Source of the DNA: Yponomeuta sedellus
Lineage: Eukaryota > Arthropoda > Insecta > Lepidoptera > Yponomeutidae
Reading direction: 5' to 3'
Length of the DNA: 64,000 nt
Assembly (NCBI GenBank): GCA_934045075.1
Contig: OW203722.1
Span: 9,823,396 to 9,887,395 of the forward strand
Shown here: piece after piece, positions 24,601-31,900 of the stretch
Layout: the number at the start of each line of letters is the position of its first letter
Numbering within the stretch: position 1 is the first letter of the stretch
The notes under the pieces: generated by a model
What the model was told of the DNA's origin: nothing
Database searches by the model: none
The model's input: only the letters and a program-made list of their open reading frames with translations
Position numbers and translations under genes: made by a program

Positions 24601-27159
24601 CTATTAAAAAGAAAAACCAACCATGAAGTTTAACTAAAAAAAATCATAGAAGTTTTTATGAGCTAATAATTTGTTTCAATATCAGATTTAATGATTTGAT
24701 TGAATGAGTTAAGTTAGGTTTCATTTCATCTCATTAAATTTAATTTTAATTTCATATCAATAAAAAAAATCTACTGAAGACTTGGCTGTATGGGCAAAGT
24801 TCCCTTTGCCTACTAGAATGGGTGAAGAAAAAAAATCTTTGCTTATATTTTTTTACGGTTGGCGACATTGTCCTAATATTTTTTCTTTAATAAATTGCTT
24901 ATTTTTTTCGCAATTATATTAAAAATAGTCGTTCAGTACACGTGCGGAACCGTCATTGCAACTTGTTCCGACTGTCAACCCTCGCCTTCGGCTGCGCCTC
25001 GGCTCGGGTAGACATTTGTCGGAACTCTTTGCAATGACAGCCTTTCCGCACTTGTAATGAAATATACTATTTTGGAAAAGAAAGCTCTGAATCACCGTAT
25101 GATAAACCGAGAAAAGAGAATTGTGTTTCAGCGACTGCTGAGATATTGGGCATATCCAAACGGTCTGTTTATCGTGTTATAAATAAACAAAATAAAACTG
25201 ATGCCGGTGAGTCGCCTATTAGGGCGCTGGCACGTTTAGCCAGAGGTCGCGGATTCGAGTCCCGGCACGGGTGGAATTTTAGCCTATAAATAGGATTTTC
25301 AAGTTGTCCTTAGCACGGGTTAATGCATTAAAAAGAATATAATTAAAATAAATATGTAAAATATGCGTTGGAAGAACTTGCCGCTCAGTATGCTGTCATT
25401 CTGCTACTGCCTCCCAAGCATTGCGAATTGAACCCAATAGAATTGGTTTGGGCACAAGTCAAGGGTCATGTCGGAAGAAACAATAAAAGCTTTAAAATGA
25501 ATGAAGTCAAAAAACTATTTAAAGATGGCTTAAATTTGATGACATCTCAACGCTGGGCGGACTGTATATATAGCACACGAAAAAAGTTTAAGATAAAATG
25601 ACGAAATTAGATCACTTGATTGACGATGTCGTAGATACATATATAATTCATGTAAGCGATACAGATACTACGTTAATATCGTCCAATTCAGAATAAAAGT
25701 ATAGAACCTGAAGCCCCATATTTTATTCTAAATTCAATTTGATTTTCATATAATATAAAATCAATAATTAAAATGAAACTAAATTCTCATTTTTAGTTTG
25801 TTTTCTTGTAGAGTTCAGTGTAACTTAATCATTGTATTTATATTATTAATATTGGGTTTTCAGGCTTGCCAGTCATCAGGCTTTAAATTCTGATTAAGCA
25901 GAATAAAGAGAAAAAAGAGATTATGTCATGAGAATATTCACTAACACGATAATTCTATCTGTCAATTTACTGACTAAGTTGGTTGACTGACTGAACTGTA
26001 GATGTGTATATCTAGGTTATATTAGATTTGGCATGCGGCTACTACACCGTGACGTGGCTAACTTGCCGCCCGACGCTGTTCAGCAACCGGAGCAGGCGCA
26101 CCATACATTATGTCAGTGTATAATAATTACCACGACCAAAATCTTGGGTTCGGGATCAGCCTGTGACAAAAAAGGGGATTGTTGAGTGTTGAGTGTAGCG
26201 GTGCGCGTGTGTGTGTGTGTGTGTGTAGATGTGTATATCTAGGTTATATTAGATTTGGCATGCGGCTACTGCGAGTGATGAGTGGTGTGTGTGTGTAGAT
26301 TTAGGTTAGATAAGATTTGCAGGGCTTGCCGCCCGATGTGCAGTTACTCGAGCAGGCGCACTACATGTTATTAAGTATACGACCGAAGTCTCGGGTTTGG
26401 CATCAGCCAGTAAAAAAAGGAGCTATGTGTGTGTAGGTGTGTAGATTTAGGTTACATTAGATTAATTGTAGATTTAGCGATGTAGTAAACAACAGATTGG
26501 CATGTGGTTTCTACACCTGGACGTGGCCAACTTGACGCCGAAGGCTGTATAACAATTTTATAAGAGCAATACACGTAATACAGTTTGGCGAATGATTTGT
26601 TTTTAGGAAACGTGTATCAACTCTTTAATAAAAATGAATCTAAAAAAGTACATAATACGCCCTTCCCCTAAGGAAAACACTGTGAGGAAACCTGAGTGTC
26701 TGAGGTGTCCAAATACCTCAACACTTGAAACTGTCAATATCACGCACGGTAGGCACGCGTGTAATTAAGCCCATACTCTCTCTGAGAGAAGGCCTGTGCC
26801 CTGCTGTGGTACTTTTATAGGCTACAAAAAAATCCCCTCTCACTACGTCCGGAATATTGGGTTCGGGATCTGCCAGTGAGACGAAGTTTAGAGATGAGAT
26901 GTGTGTGTGTGTGTGTAGATTTAGGTTACATTTATAAATTTTGTAAGAAACAGATCGCCACGCAGCTTCTACGTTGAAACATAGCCCAATACCACCATGA
27001 CCGCTGTAACCATATAATAATAAACTTATTTAATTAATACCGAACTAAAGTTCCAAACCTGGTATCTTTGTTGTAGCTCGCGATTCCCAAAGCACGTCCA
27101 CGGTGCTACTGAACTGGCTGCGAGGGAAGAGCACCCCGAAAGTCGTGCACGACATGTAA
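3481..27159 (+). CDS. lva: Lava-lamp-like giant coiled-coil Golgi protein (10 exons, 2,901 aa)
   Basis: Exons: 3481-3609, 3868-4006, 9546-9662, 10003-10160, 10984-11182, 12305-13468, 14268-14375, 14624-21077, 22949-23103, 27077-27159. All introns are GT...AG and all phases agree (8,706 nt, 2,902 codons with stop). The N-terminus (about 1-180) is Ser/Thr-rich and poorly coiled. A very long heptad coiled coil rich in E, K, Q and L follows to about residue 1810. An acidic linker (about 1816-1930, with VPKKAYLCYKGDEED and DPFNSDEGWGLG) precedes a second coiled coil to about 2680, then a coil-free tail ending VLLNWLRGKSTPKVVHDM. Lava lamp is a Golgi golgin linking membranes to actin and spectrin in insects. 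Length and layout fit (about 2,780 aa in Drosophila, from memory). Another giantin-like golgin is the alternative. The sequence shows no membrane span. Confidence 0.68.
3868..4006 (+). CDS. lva: lva-like exon 2
   Basis: The acceptor CCTCCAG follows a pyrimidine-rich tract. It reads SHQRVSSSERQIKFERAQ...ELLGRPF and ends at G|GTAAAT in phase 1. It is too short to stand out as an open frame, but it is required to join exon 1 to exon 3 in frame. Confidence 0.75.
4125..4136. repeat. Target-site duplication, left copy
   Basis: TGCCGTCGATAG, identical to 8692-8703. It abuts a run of 12 T (4137-4148), the poly(A) tail of the minus-strand LINE. Confidence 0.85.
4484..6944 (-). pseudogene. LINE ORF2: endonuclease + reverse transcriptase, frame-broken
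   Basis: The reading frame starts near 6944 with the apurinic-type endonuclease block VAEWNAHGL...IILIAETR. It breaks near 6753 and continues in other frames through an AIYCPP-like block (about 6600). It resumes at 6536-5706 (PDLLDFFITKG, SDRSPIILTV) and 5679-4972, with the RT blocks YRPISLLPILSKVFEKVLIARI, HQFGFREKHATVEQVHRLV and FLDITQAFDKVWHDGL. It breaks at the IPQG block, then shows the active-site FADDTAF (about 4945-4970) and the thumb to 4484. At least four frame breaks are needed. It would have nicked the target and reverse-transcribed the LINE RNA; it is now dead. Confidence 0.85.
7109..8202 (-). pseudogene. LINE ORF1: gag-like RNA-binding protein with zinc knuckles, frameshifted
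   Basis: From the ATG at 8202 the first frame covers a Lys/Ser-rich N-terminus and an RRM-like middle (about residues 90-230), then stops at 7441. The next frame carries tandem CCHC knuckles: CKRCQRFGHSKNQC, CVKCGMDHPTNTC and CVNCEGNHPANYKGC. These are typical of Jockey and X-element ORF1 proteins, which package the element RNA. A single frameshift near 7441 separates the two halves. Confidence 0.85.
8692..8703. repeat. Target-site duplication, right copy
   Basis: TGCCGTCGATAG, identical to 4125-4136. It marks the 5' end of the minus-strand LINE. Confidence 0.85.
8900..9545 (+). other. Rest of lva-like intron 2, nothing recognised
   Basis: AT-rich intron sequence with no open frame or known repeat. 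It ends in the acceptor ACAAATTTGCAG before exon 3. Confidence 0.5.
9546..9662 (+). CDS. lva: lva-like exon 3
   Basis: Joins exon 2 in phase 1 and reads EDDDGGDTASDMMSVKSERT...LSVQEALN. The donor is A|GTAAGT. It is an acidic, Ser/Thr-rich non-coiled segment. Confidence 0.75.
9663..10002 (+). other. lva-like intron 3, nothing recognised
   Basis: 340 bp, AT-rich, with no repeat recognised. The acceptor is AAATTTACAG. Confidence 0.5.
10003..10160 (+). CDS. lva: lva-like exon 4
   Basis: Reads IPGISESLANTLKQKEILMERIKQYKEIS...EIKESPK and ends AAA|GTAAGC in phase 0. The first heptads of the coiled coil begin here. The open frame from 9984 runs into it from the intron. Confidence 0.78.
10161..10983 (+). 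other. lva-like intron 4 with a tRNA-headed SINE
   Basis: AT-rich intron of 823 bp. Apart from the SINE at about 10590-10755, nothing is recognised. Confidence 0.5.
10590..10755 (-). repeat. tRNA-headed SINE, rearranged copy
   Basis: Minus-strand copy of the family at 24275-24446. It shares 'aatgcactaacccgtgctaa', 'cctatttagaggctaaaaa' and the B-box region 'gggattcgaacccgcgacc'. The tRNA half next to the right end is rearranged, with a duplicated 'tggcacggatagc' piece replacing the A-box side. Confidence 0.7.
10984..11182 (+). CDS. lva: lva-like exon 5
   Basis: The acceptor is TTGTTTCAG. It reads PKDNADINLLRNKIKEKDNS...MSDSLSKK in a coiled coil and ends G|GTATAG in phase 1. Confidence 0.8.
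11183..12304 (+). other. lva-like intron 5, degenerate repeat fragments
   Basis: 1,122 bp. The part from about 11440 to 12240 is more GC-rich than the other introns and looks like an old insertion without coding capacity. Bases 11806-11895 resemble 62195-62275 ('gattctgctaa...acaatgacaattgcataaacat'), so at least this part is a dispersed repeat. Confidence 0.4.
12305..13468 (+). CDS. lva: lva-like exon 6
   Basis: 388 codons of nearly continuous coiled coil (residues about 248-635). A Lys/Ser/Pro-rich interruption (KKANSPVPTRKGGRNTAAKM, about 12786-12844) may be a hinge or modification site. The donor is AGAT|GTGAGT in phase 1. Confidence 0.85.
13469..14267 (+). other. lva-like intron 6, nothing recognised
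   Basis: 799 bp, AT-rich, with no open frame or repeat family recognised. The acceptor is CCTCTTTCAG. Confidence 0.5.
14268..14375 (+). CDS. lva: lva-like exon 7
   Basis: A 108-bp symmetric exon reading LTESDTYKKMLEMETLAEAR...KFDLVQ, with donor CAAG|GTAACG. It enters and leaves in phase 1, so it could be skipped without shifting the frame. Confidence 0.75.
14624..21077 (+). CDS. lva: lva-like exon 8 (giant coiled-coil exon)
   Basis: 6,454 bp preceded by a strong T10-CAG acceptor. It encodes about 2,151 residues: coiled coil, an acidic linker (18058-18400), a second coiled coil with the local repeat SAEEKIKSAEEKIKS (19152-19200), and a coil-free tail with KHVTF (20659-20673) and SRSSSISDPDGDKPK. 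The open frame would stop at TAA 21079-21081. That TAA is part of a consensus donor (CCAA|GTAAGT), and splicing to 22949 keeps a long conserved-looking frame. The intron-retained form would end after ...LQAK. Confidence 0.9.
21078..21647 (+). other. Start of lva-like intron 8, nothing recognised
   Basis: 570 bp of AT-rich intron with a pair of inverted 'aactgatta/atgatcagtt'-like words near 21368-21412. There is no gene. Confidence 0.45.
21648..22775 (-). mobile_element. mariner element, one end missing
   Basis: A mariner transposase on the minus strand, next to a TA followed by CGAGGGCTGCTACTTATGTA (from 21650), which looks like a terminal repeat. No inverted partner of that end is present between the transposase start (22768) and exon 9 (22949). 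The element therefore lacks its 5' terminus and is inactive. It lies about 180 bp upstream of the exon 9 acceptor. Confidence 0.8.
21662..22768 (-). pseudogene. mariner transposase, frame-broken
   Basis: A cut-and-paste transposase that inserts at TA. N-terminal half 22768-22178: helix-turn-helix region (RRGLTQPQCVDQL, SKTTVYHWFSEF), WVPHDL-equivalent block WIPNNLTQDQK, and first catalytic Asp in YTGDESRIY. C-terminal half 22156-21662: second Asp in ILHHDNASCHTS and third in PPYIPDLAPNDLYLFP, 34 residues apart (the mariner D34D rule). The halves are in different frames, with a stop just after AMQKAL near 22178. The three catalytic Asp codons survive, but the break and lost terminus make it dead. 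Confidence 0.9.
22949..23103 (+). CDS. lva: lva-like exon 9
   Basis: The acceptor is CTCTCGCCAG. Joined to the AA left by exon 8 it reads KLSELRSVRHSRDVVLRNES, then EQRQIGMRLLHRDVANLPPE and AVQQLEQAHHTL. The donor is TTAT|GTAAGT in phase 1. There are no stops over 155 bp and the phase fits both neighbours. Its last ~80 bp and the following intron are the seed of the tandem array at 23022-26990. Confidence 0.8.
23218..23313 (+). other. Potential 96-bp in-frame cassette exon
   Basis: The first duplicated unit could be spliced from TATCTAG|GTTATATT to TTAT|GTAAGT. That gives 96 bp, phase 1 in and phase 1 out, reading YIRFSMRLLHRDVTNLPP then ETVQQPEQAHHTL between exons 9 and 10. The tract before the acceptor is GT-rich rather than pyrimidine-rich, so use is uncertain. 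Confidence 0.3.
24098..24144. repeat. Perfect hairpin, 17-bp arms, 13-nt loop
   Basis: TTACTGGCTTACGTCTC (24098-24114) and its exact inverse (24128-24144), inside the Tc1/mariner-like element. Confidence 0.8.
24275..24446 (-). mobile_element. tRNA-headed SINE with a 38-bp perfect inverted repeat
   Basis: Flanked by a 17-bp direct repeat (24258-24274 and 24447-24463). On the minus strand it has an A-box-like GCTCAATTGGTAGAGC, a perfect B-box GGTTCGAATCC and tRNA-like arms. The acceptor stem is extended into a perfect 38-bp inverted repeat (24320-24357 and 24411-24448, overlapping the right duplication by 2 bp). It ends in 'ccttagcacgggttagtgcatt' and an A-rich tail. RNA polymerase III transcription and LINE-borrowed retrotransposition are inferred from the family type. 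Confidence 0.82.
24480..25080. repeat. Possible MITE with a GC-rich foldback end
   Basis: Begins near 'cagttgctcaaaaagtgg' and contains short inverted words around 'gcactcgtgcg'. It ends with an imperfect hairpin: GTGCGGAA/TTCCGCAC outer arms (24942-24949 and 25044-25051) and GTCATTGCAA/TTGCAATGAC inner arms (24952-24961 and 25029-25038). A GC-rich loop lies between. Exact ends are not clear. Confidence 0.4.
25063..25200 (+). pseudogene. Transposase N-terminal remnant (helix-turn-helix)
   Basis: Reads DKPRKENCVSATAEILGISK followed by RSVYRVINKQNK, a Psq/HTH-like DNA-binding segment of a Tc1/mariner-type transposase. It is interrupted by the SINE at about 25208. Confidence 0.5.
25208..25345 (+). 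repeat. tRNA-headed SINE, truncated copy
   Basis: A plus-strand 3' part of the family seen at 24275-24446: 'tagccagaggtcgcggattc', a B-box variant GGATTCGAGTCCCGG, 'tttagcctataaatagg' and 'ccttagcacgggttaatgca', then an A-rich tail. It sits between the two transposase remnants. Confidence 0.7.
25347..25601 (+). pseudogene. Transposase C-terminal remnant (DDE, last catalytic Glu)
   Basis: Reads LLPPKHCELNPIELVWAQVK and continues GHVGRNNKSFKMNEVKKLF. The block HCELNPIELVWA is the conserved third-catalytic-residue region of a DDE endonuclease family common in insect genomes. The two upstream catalytic Asp blocks are missing, so the gene is broken. It lies inside the 23-bp inverted repeats at 23871 and 25982. 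Confidence 0.65.
26655..26830 (+). repeat. Dispersed repeat family B, copy 1
   Basis: 'ggaaaacactgtgaggaaacctgagtgtctgagg' through 'ctctctgagagaaggcctgtgccctgctgtgg'. It matches 52965-53105 in order and orientation. This resembles the 3' region of common moth RTE-like retroposons. Confidence 0.65.
27077..27159 (+). CDS. lva: lva-like exon 10 (terminal exon)
   Basis: The acceptor is TTTGTTGTAG. With the T from exon 9 it reads SRDSQSTSTVLLNWLRGKST then PKVVHDM and the stop TAA (27157-27159). The phase agrees with exon 9 and makes the whole CDS divisible by three. The open frame on the opposite strand (27349-27026) is a shadow. Confidence 0.72.
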
Positions 27160-28910
27160 ACGTGAGTCCGTTGTCCACGCGTTTCAGCATTTTGTTATAA
27201 AGCCCTTCGATAGACATTTGTTGCGTTCCATGGGCGTACTTTGTTAATAGTGATACAGTTAATAATTTGTAGCAATCATAGTATTTGTTGATGACGTGCA
27301 TTGGGTTAGCTGACGTGGGAGAAATAAGGGAGCCATCTGGATTGATCATGAACCCATTATGTCCCCATCGAGGGGTACGGGTCTCTTCCCTGAGGAATGT
27401 ATAGGCAATACGGCCATAAGGCTATCTGGATTACCTGCCTAATAATGGGGAACTTGCACAAAATATGTTTTAAGCTTATTGGAGAGGCCATTTGCCATTT
27501 GGCCATACAAGTGTCGTAGTATCTTCTTTTTTATCTGTAACTAATACTTTTCTTAATTTGACTTGTCGAAAAGTAACTCTAGTGAAGTGTTACAAAAACT
27601 CGCAGTACAGTCCGGTCACATGGTGCTCATAACGCCTTAATTTATCAATAATCAAATAATTTATTAGAAAACGTTTACGGACTATTTTTTATAAAAAATA
27701 AGTAATGCCTTTCTCAGGGGTTCCTTAAGTTATACACTGTATAACTAAGGTACAACTTTACGATTTATAAAAAGTTATAGGCCGAAATGCTGATAAATGC
27801 ATTCACAGATTCATTAATTACTTGTGGATTTATAAATCGTAATTTAGTTGTCTGTCTTAAAACTGCCATAAGTGTGATGGTATCCTTTTTTTATAAATAA
27901 GACGAAGTTAGAATTCAATGAGAAAACTAAATCAAATAAGTTTTTGTTGTTGTAAGAGTAACTAGTTTTTCGCTTTGTTGAGACATATAAAACACCGAAA
28001 GAAATATTATGGTTTTGTTTGTTCTGAATTATCAATGCCTCGTGGTATAAAAACTATGTCACTCCAAAGTTAAGTTTGAGACAAGTTCCCCATTAATTAT
28101 TTCGTCATGGCAAAGGTTTGGGTTGTCTTCACCCCATGCTACGTGATCCACGCGCTATGCAGCTTGAATGAAGTTCACATGAAACGGGTGTAATCGCGAT
28201 CGGATTTATTAATAATAAATAATTACCCTACTATCTCGTGTTTCCCGTGTGATCTGAACAATTGAACATAGCATTAGAACTAGTATTATATGCCGTTAAT
28301 TTCGCCTTATAGCGAACTAATCAACCTTCTCTCTTCCAATAGTCTTCTGTAGAGATATTTGTTGTTGTGAAAACCAGTTTAACAAAACTTCAGATTTCAT
28401 TCAGGCAGCATAGCGTGCGTGTATAAAGATGTATCTAGATATAATGTCCAATTCTTAGCGAATATTTAATGACAAATGGATGGATAAATTATCTGTCTAT
28501 AAGTAGTTCTACATTGTCAAATGCAGAGTTTAACTCGGTGCAATAAATTCACGACCGTGCGTAAGGGTCTTACGGGCTAAGGCGCACATCGTCATTAAGT
28601 ATTTTCATGTCAGCACTCTAGCGTCGAAGCACAGAAATGGGGCATCCATAGTATAGGGGGTGTTTCCGCTTAGTAGTGTCGCCCCTAAAACGGAGATAAC
28701 CGTGACAGGCTACGCCCGAAAACTGTTGTGGGCATCCGGCGGCGGGGGTTTACAAGATATTGTGCTCGGCAGATAACTTGTACAAAAGTCCGCGCATTTG
28801 GGATGTGTTTTATTATTTGTTAATTTTACTAAATTTCCGAGAATTATTAGCCACACCCGTGTTTCCCGCAAATGAGACCCGAAATACGCCCATGCTAAGT
28901 CAAAGTTATT
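27160..28910 (+). other. lva-like 3' region and intergenic DNA, no gene
   Basis: It probably begins with the 3' UTR. An AATAAA is at 28214-28219, about 1.05 kb after the stop, but its use is a guess. A 14-bp inverted pair (27758-27771 and 27829-27842) encloses an AT-rich stretch. No coding frame is credible. Confidence 0.4.
27352..27450 (+). repeat. Dispersed repeat family A, copy 3 (short)
   Basis: 'cccattatgtccccatcgaggggtacgggtctcttccctgagg' followed by a degraded part. It lies just downstream of the terminal exon and may be within the 3' UTR. Confidence 0.6.
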
Positions 28911-28923
28911 TTATTTCTAACTA

Positions 28924-28996
28924 TAACTCAATTCCGGAATGAGTTACTTGTATCCGGAATTAAGTTAATAACAATGCTTACGAAGGTTTTAGTTCA
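28924..28996 (+). repeat. Hairpin + conserved tail family, copy 2
   Basis: Imperfect 15-bp arms (28924-28938 and 28953-28967, two mismatches) with a 14-nt loop, then 7 nt, then TGCTTACGAA + G + GTTTTAGTTCA (28975-28996). The same loop length, spacer length and tail occur at 34116-34236. Confidence 0.6.
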
Positions 28997-31900
28997 CAGT
29001 TCAAGATATTTGTCGGACATTGTAATAAAATTATAAAGAAATGTGCAAAATCCATCCAGTTTCAAAAAAGATTTATCTTCCAAACGCTGAGTATCGGTTA
29101 CATATGTAATGATGGTATGGTAGGGCAAATTGTTTGTTTTTAGTGATTGTATGCATTTAGCTAATTAAGTCGGTTTTACTCTCTTTGCATAACTTCTAAC
29201 CGGTAAATGTAACATTAATACAAAAACCAGGTATTCATTGTACATTTTCCGGTTTTCAGACTCGTCTGACGGCAGTTCAAATATTCAAATATTCAGAATA
29301 TTCTGTAATGTCGGCCACTATAAATTCTTTTCTACTCTCCTTTTTTGCCACCACTACCACTAAGTTCATTATTTGAAAAAAGTTTTCTTCCAACGGAAAC
29401 TTTATCTCATAAACTTTGAACTGTATTTTTTTTCCTTCAAGCGAACGTTGCCGATTTTCTTTAATTACTTGTTCAACTTCTGATTAATTCTTCTCTATCG
29501 TGCTTAATCCAGATTTATGTAAACACAAAGAGGAGAGATTGTAAGAAACACAAAGTGTTTCTTACAATCTAGCCGCTCTCTCGGAAACCTGTTCGGTTTA
29601 TCTGTTAGCGGCGGTCGTTCTTACTTTTTAATTTTAATCAATCTTTTTAATCACATGATATTTCATTTTAAAGGTTTTATGGGTCAGTAAATATAATAAC
29701 TACTACTATTTTAAATTTATAATATTCACTGATTTCTTGTATTTTTGTGCATTAGTGTGTGACTAAGTCAACCTTCTAACGTTCGTTTCAAAGTAGGTTT
29801 AATATTTTTTATTGAAAAAAACGTTAAGATATTTACATTTCGGTATTCCGTAACAAGAAAAACAAATATAGAAAGAAAAAATGTTTCTTTACGCATTATA
29901 ATTTTGCTAAAGCACCCGAACTCGAGATATTCTGCTCAGGTTTTCAAAATTACATATTTTCTCTAAAATTTATGATGAAAAGAGAAATTTTATAATTTTT
30001 TTAGGACCATGCCCATTCAAACTCGTTTCCTTATTTGAATTTTGTAAAAAAATCGGTAATGGTTTCATTTTCCCCGAACGAACGACTATTAACATTACTA
30101 GTTTATTGTCATAAGTCTACCTATTAATATGCATTCCTAAATTTATCCGAGAAACTATTGCATAATATTATAGCTCGATTTTCCTCACAGCATTTATAAT
30201 AGATACACTCAATTACATGTTTAATTATTTATCCTTTTATACATGTCTTTATTAATCTCTATACCGATCCGACGGAAAAAAATTAAATAAATATTGTTTA
30301 TTTTGGGATTTTCTTCAAATTGCCAAAGAAAACGTACTCGTAGATTGAGATTTACTCGGTACTCGTACAAATACTACAGGCTCAGCTTGACCCTCTCGGA
30401 GGTACACTCCCATAACATAGTGGAAATTATAAAATACACTACATTTCATGTAAAAATCAATCTACTTGCATGTTTGATGCGGCCTTACTCACCAGCCTAT
30501 AGGCGCAGAATGTCAATTTCGTGAATTTCACATGCTGCGAACTGGGGCCTAATTATGCGCATCAAATCATGTCTGAAGACGTTTGCGGGAGCAATTTGTA
30601 TGGAATTTTACAGTTGAGACCATAGGGATCGTTCAGGATTTGTTGGGCATAATTTAGGGGCTGAGCTAGGGTCTACGGGCTGACTTGCGTAAAGGCTTGC
30701 ATTGCAAGCTACGGCCGTCAAACCTTATGCTGTCTCGGTCTAAACGACCTTGTTTGTTATCTGGTCTCTAATAACTATTTAAACTAGTACATAACTATCT
30801 TCCCATGTATGTAATTGATTCGATTAACTGCTCTTCAGAAATGAAATATCAATGTCCTTAGTAGCTGTGAAACATATTTTTTGTAACCTGTAATAGTCCT
30901 TTAACCAACTACGTTAAACTGCTTCAGGTTTAAGAAGTAACTCTGGACTGCTTATAATCAGGGCCACGAATGTGCCTTTATCAATATAAGTAAAACTGAC
31001 GGCAGTCTGATGACAGTCAGCCATTTGTTTATTGACGCTAAACAACAGGTTTTTTGTAATTTCATGTATATAGAAATCGGTTCAAAAGAACCACTGTGTA
31101 TGTAAATGTACATTTGAATTTAATTAAAAATCGTATTCCAATGAAATCTACTTATCATTTTTACCAATGTGCATTCCTAACCTCTGACCACAGAACTCTG
31201 CAAGGCATATCCATATCGAAAGTTGTCCTTAAGGCATTGATAAAATCTGTCATCTAAAGTGACTCTAGTTAACTTAATAGTACTTATCGAACGGAGTCGC
31301 TACTAAAGTATACAAATAAAAGATTAAATATATTTTTTCATATGTTTATTTTCGAAATTTGAAAAATATTTACATCCTACCTATTTTTATCGACGCGGCC
31401 CATAGTATTCAAGTAGATTGTAATCTTAGCAGATAATCACAATAAATGTTGGGCAAAAATAGTTTTTTTTTCGTCACAGTTTCTGCATCAACTAATATTT
31501 ATTACTATTACACAAGTAATGCGTAGCGACGTGACGACTCAAAGAAGAATAACACAATTTAATGAAATATAGAGCTAATTCGCTTATCGAAATTTGGATA
31601 CCCTATTAAAATAACTAATCGCTTAAACTATTTTGAAAATGCCAGTCCAAAAGCCAAAAAGCCTTAAATAAGACTAACCATGTAATGCGCATATTTTCCC
31701 ACAATTTAACATAAACAACTTATACATTTAAACATAATTTTCTGTACTTTATATTACAATACAGTTTATTTGTCTGCCATTAACTGTCGGATAGAAAATT
31801 TGTTGTAAATTAATAACTGTTTTCATAGAATATATACTTCTTATACAATATTTTTGTGTTATAGCGCTTAATCCCCTAAAAAATCTATATGATATTGTTA

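Larger units (their letters stand above)
23859..25998 (+). mobile_element. Decayed Tc1/mariner-like element with 23-bp inverted repeats
   Basis: Perfect 23-bp inverted repeats at 23871-23893 and 25960-25982 (CCAACTTAGTCAGTAAATTG...) lie inside the tandem array, with TA at both borders (23857-23858 and 25999-26000). Remnants of a DDE transposase lie inside (25063-25200 and 25347-25601). The interior also received two SINEs and possibly a MITE. Confidence 0.68.
23022..26990 (+). repeat. Tandem array of exon-9-derived units, 210-227 bp each
   Basis: GCATGCGG marks each unit at 23023 (real exon 9), 23233, 23454, 23671, 26031 and 26258. Each unit holds the last ~80 bp of exon 9, the donor region, about 80 bp of intron ('cacgaccggaatcttgggttcggg'), a (GT)n run and 'gtgtatatctaggttatatt'. 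More decayed copies follow (26300-26400, 26490-26570, 26850-26990). A 2,140-bp transposon splits the array; removing it leaves 218 bp between the flanking marks, one normal unit. Copies at 23233, 23671 and 26031 keep an open exon frame; 23454 has a stop. Only 23233 keeps the full donor TATGTAAGT. Confidence 0.88.

Noticed and set aside
27026..27349. Minus-strand 107-codon open frame as a gene
   Set aside because: It overlaps the plus-strand terminal exon of the lva-like gene, which fits splice phase exactly; no family match was recognised.
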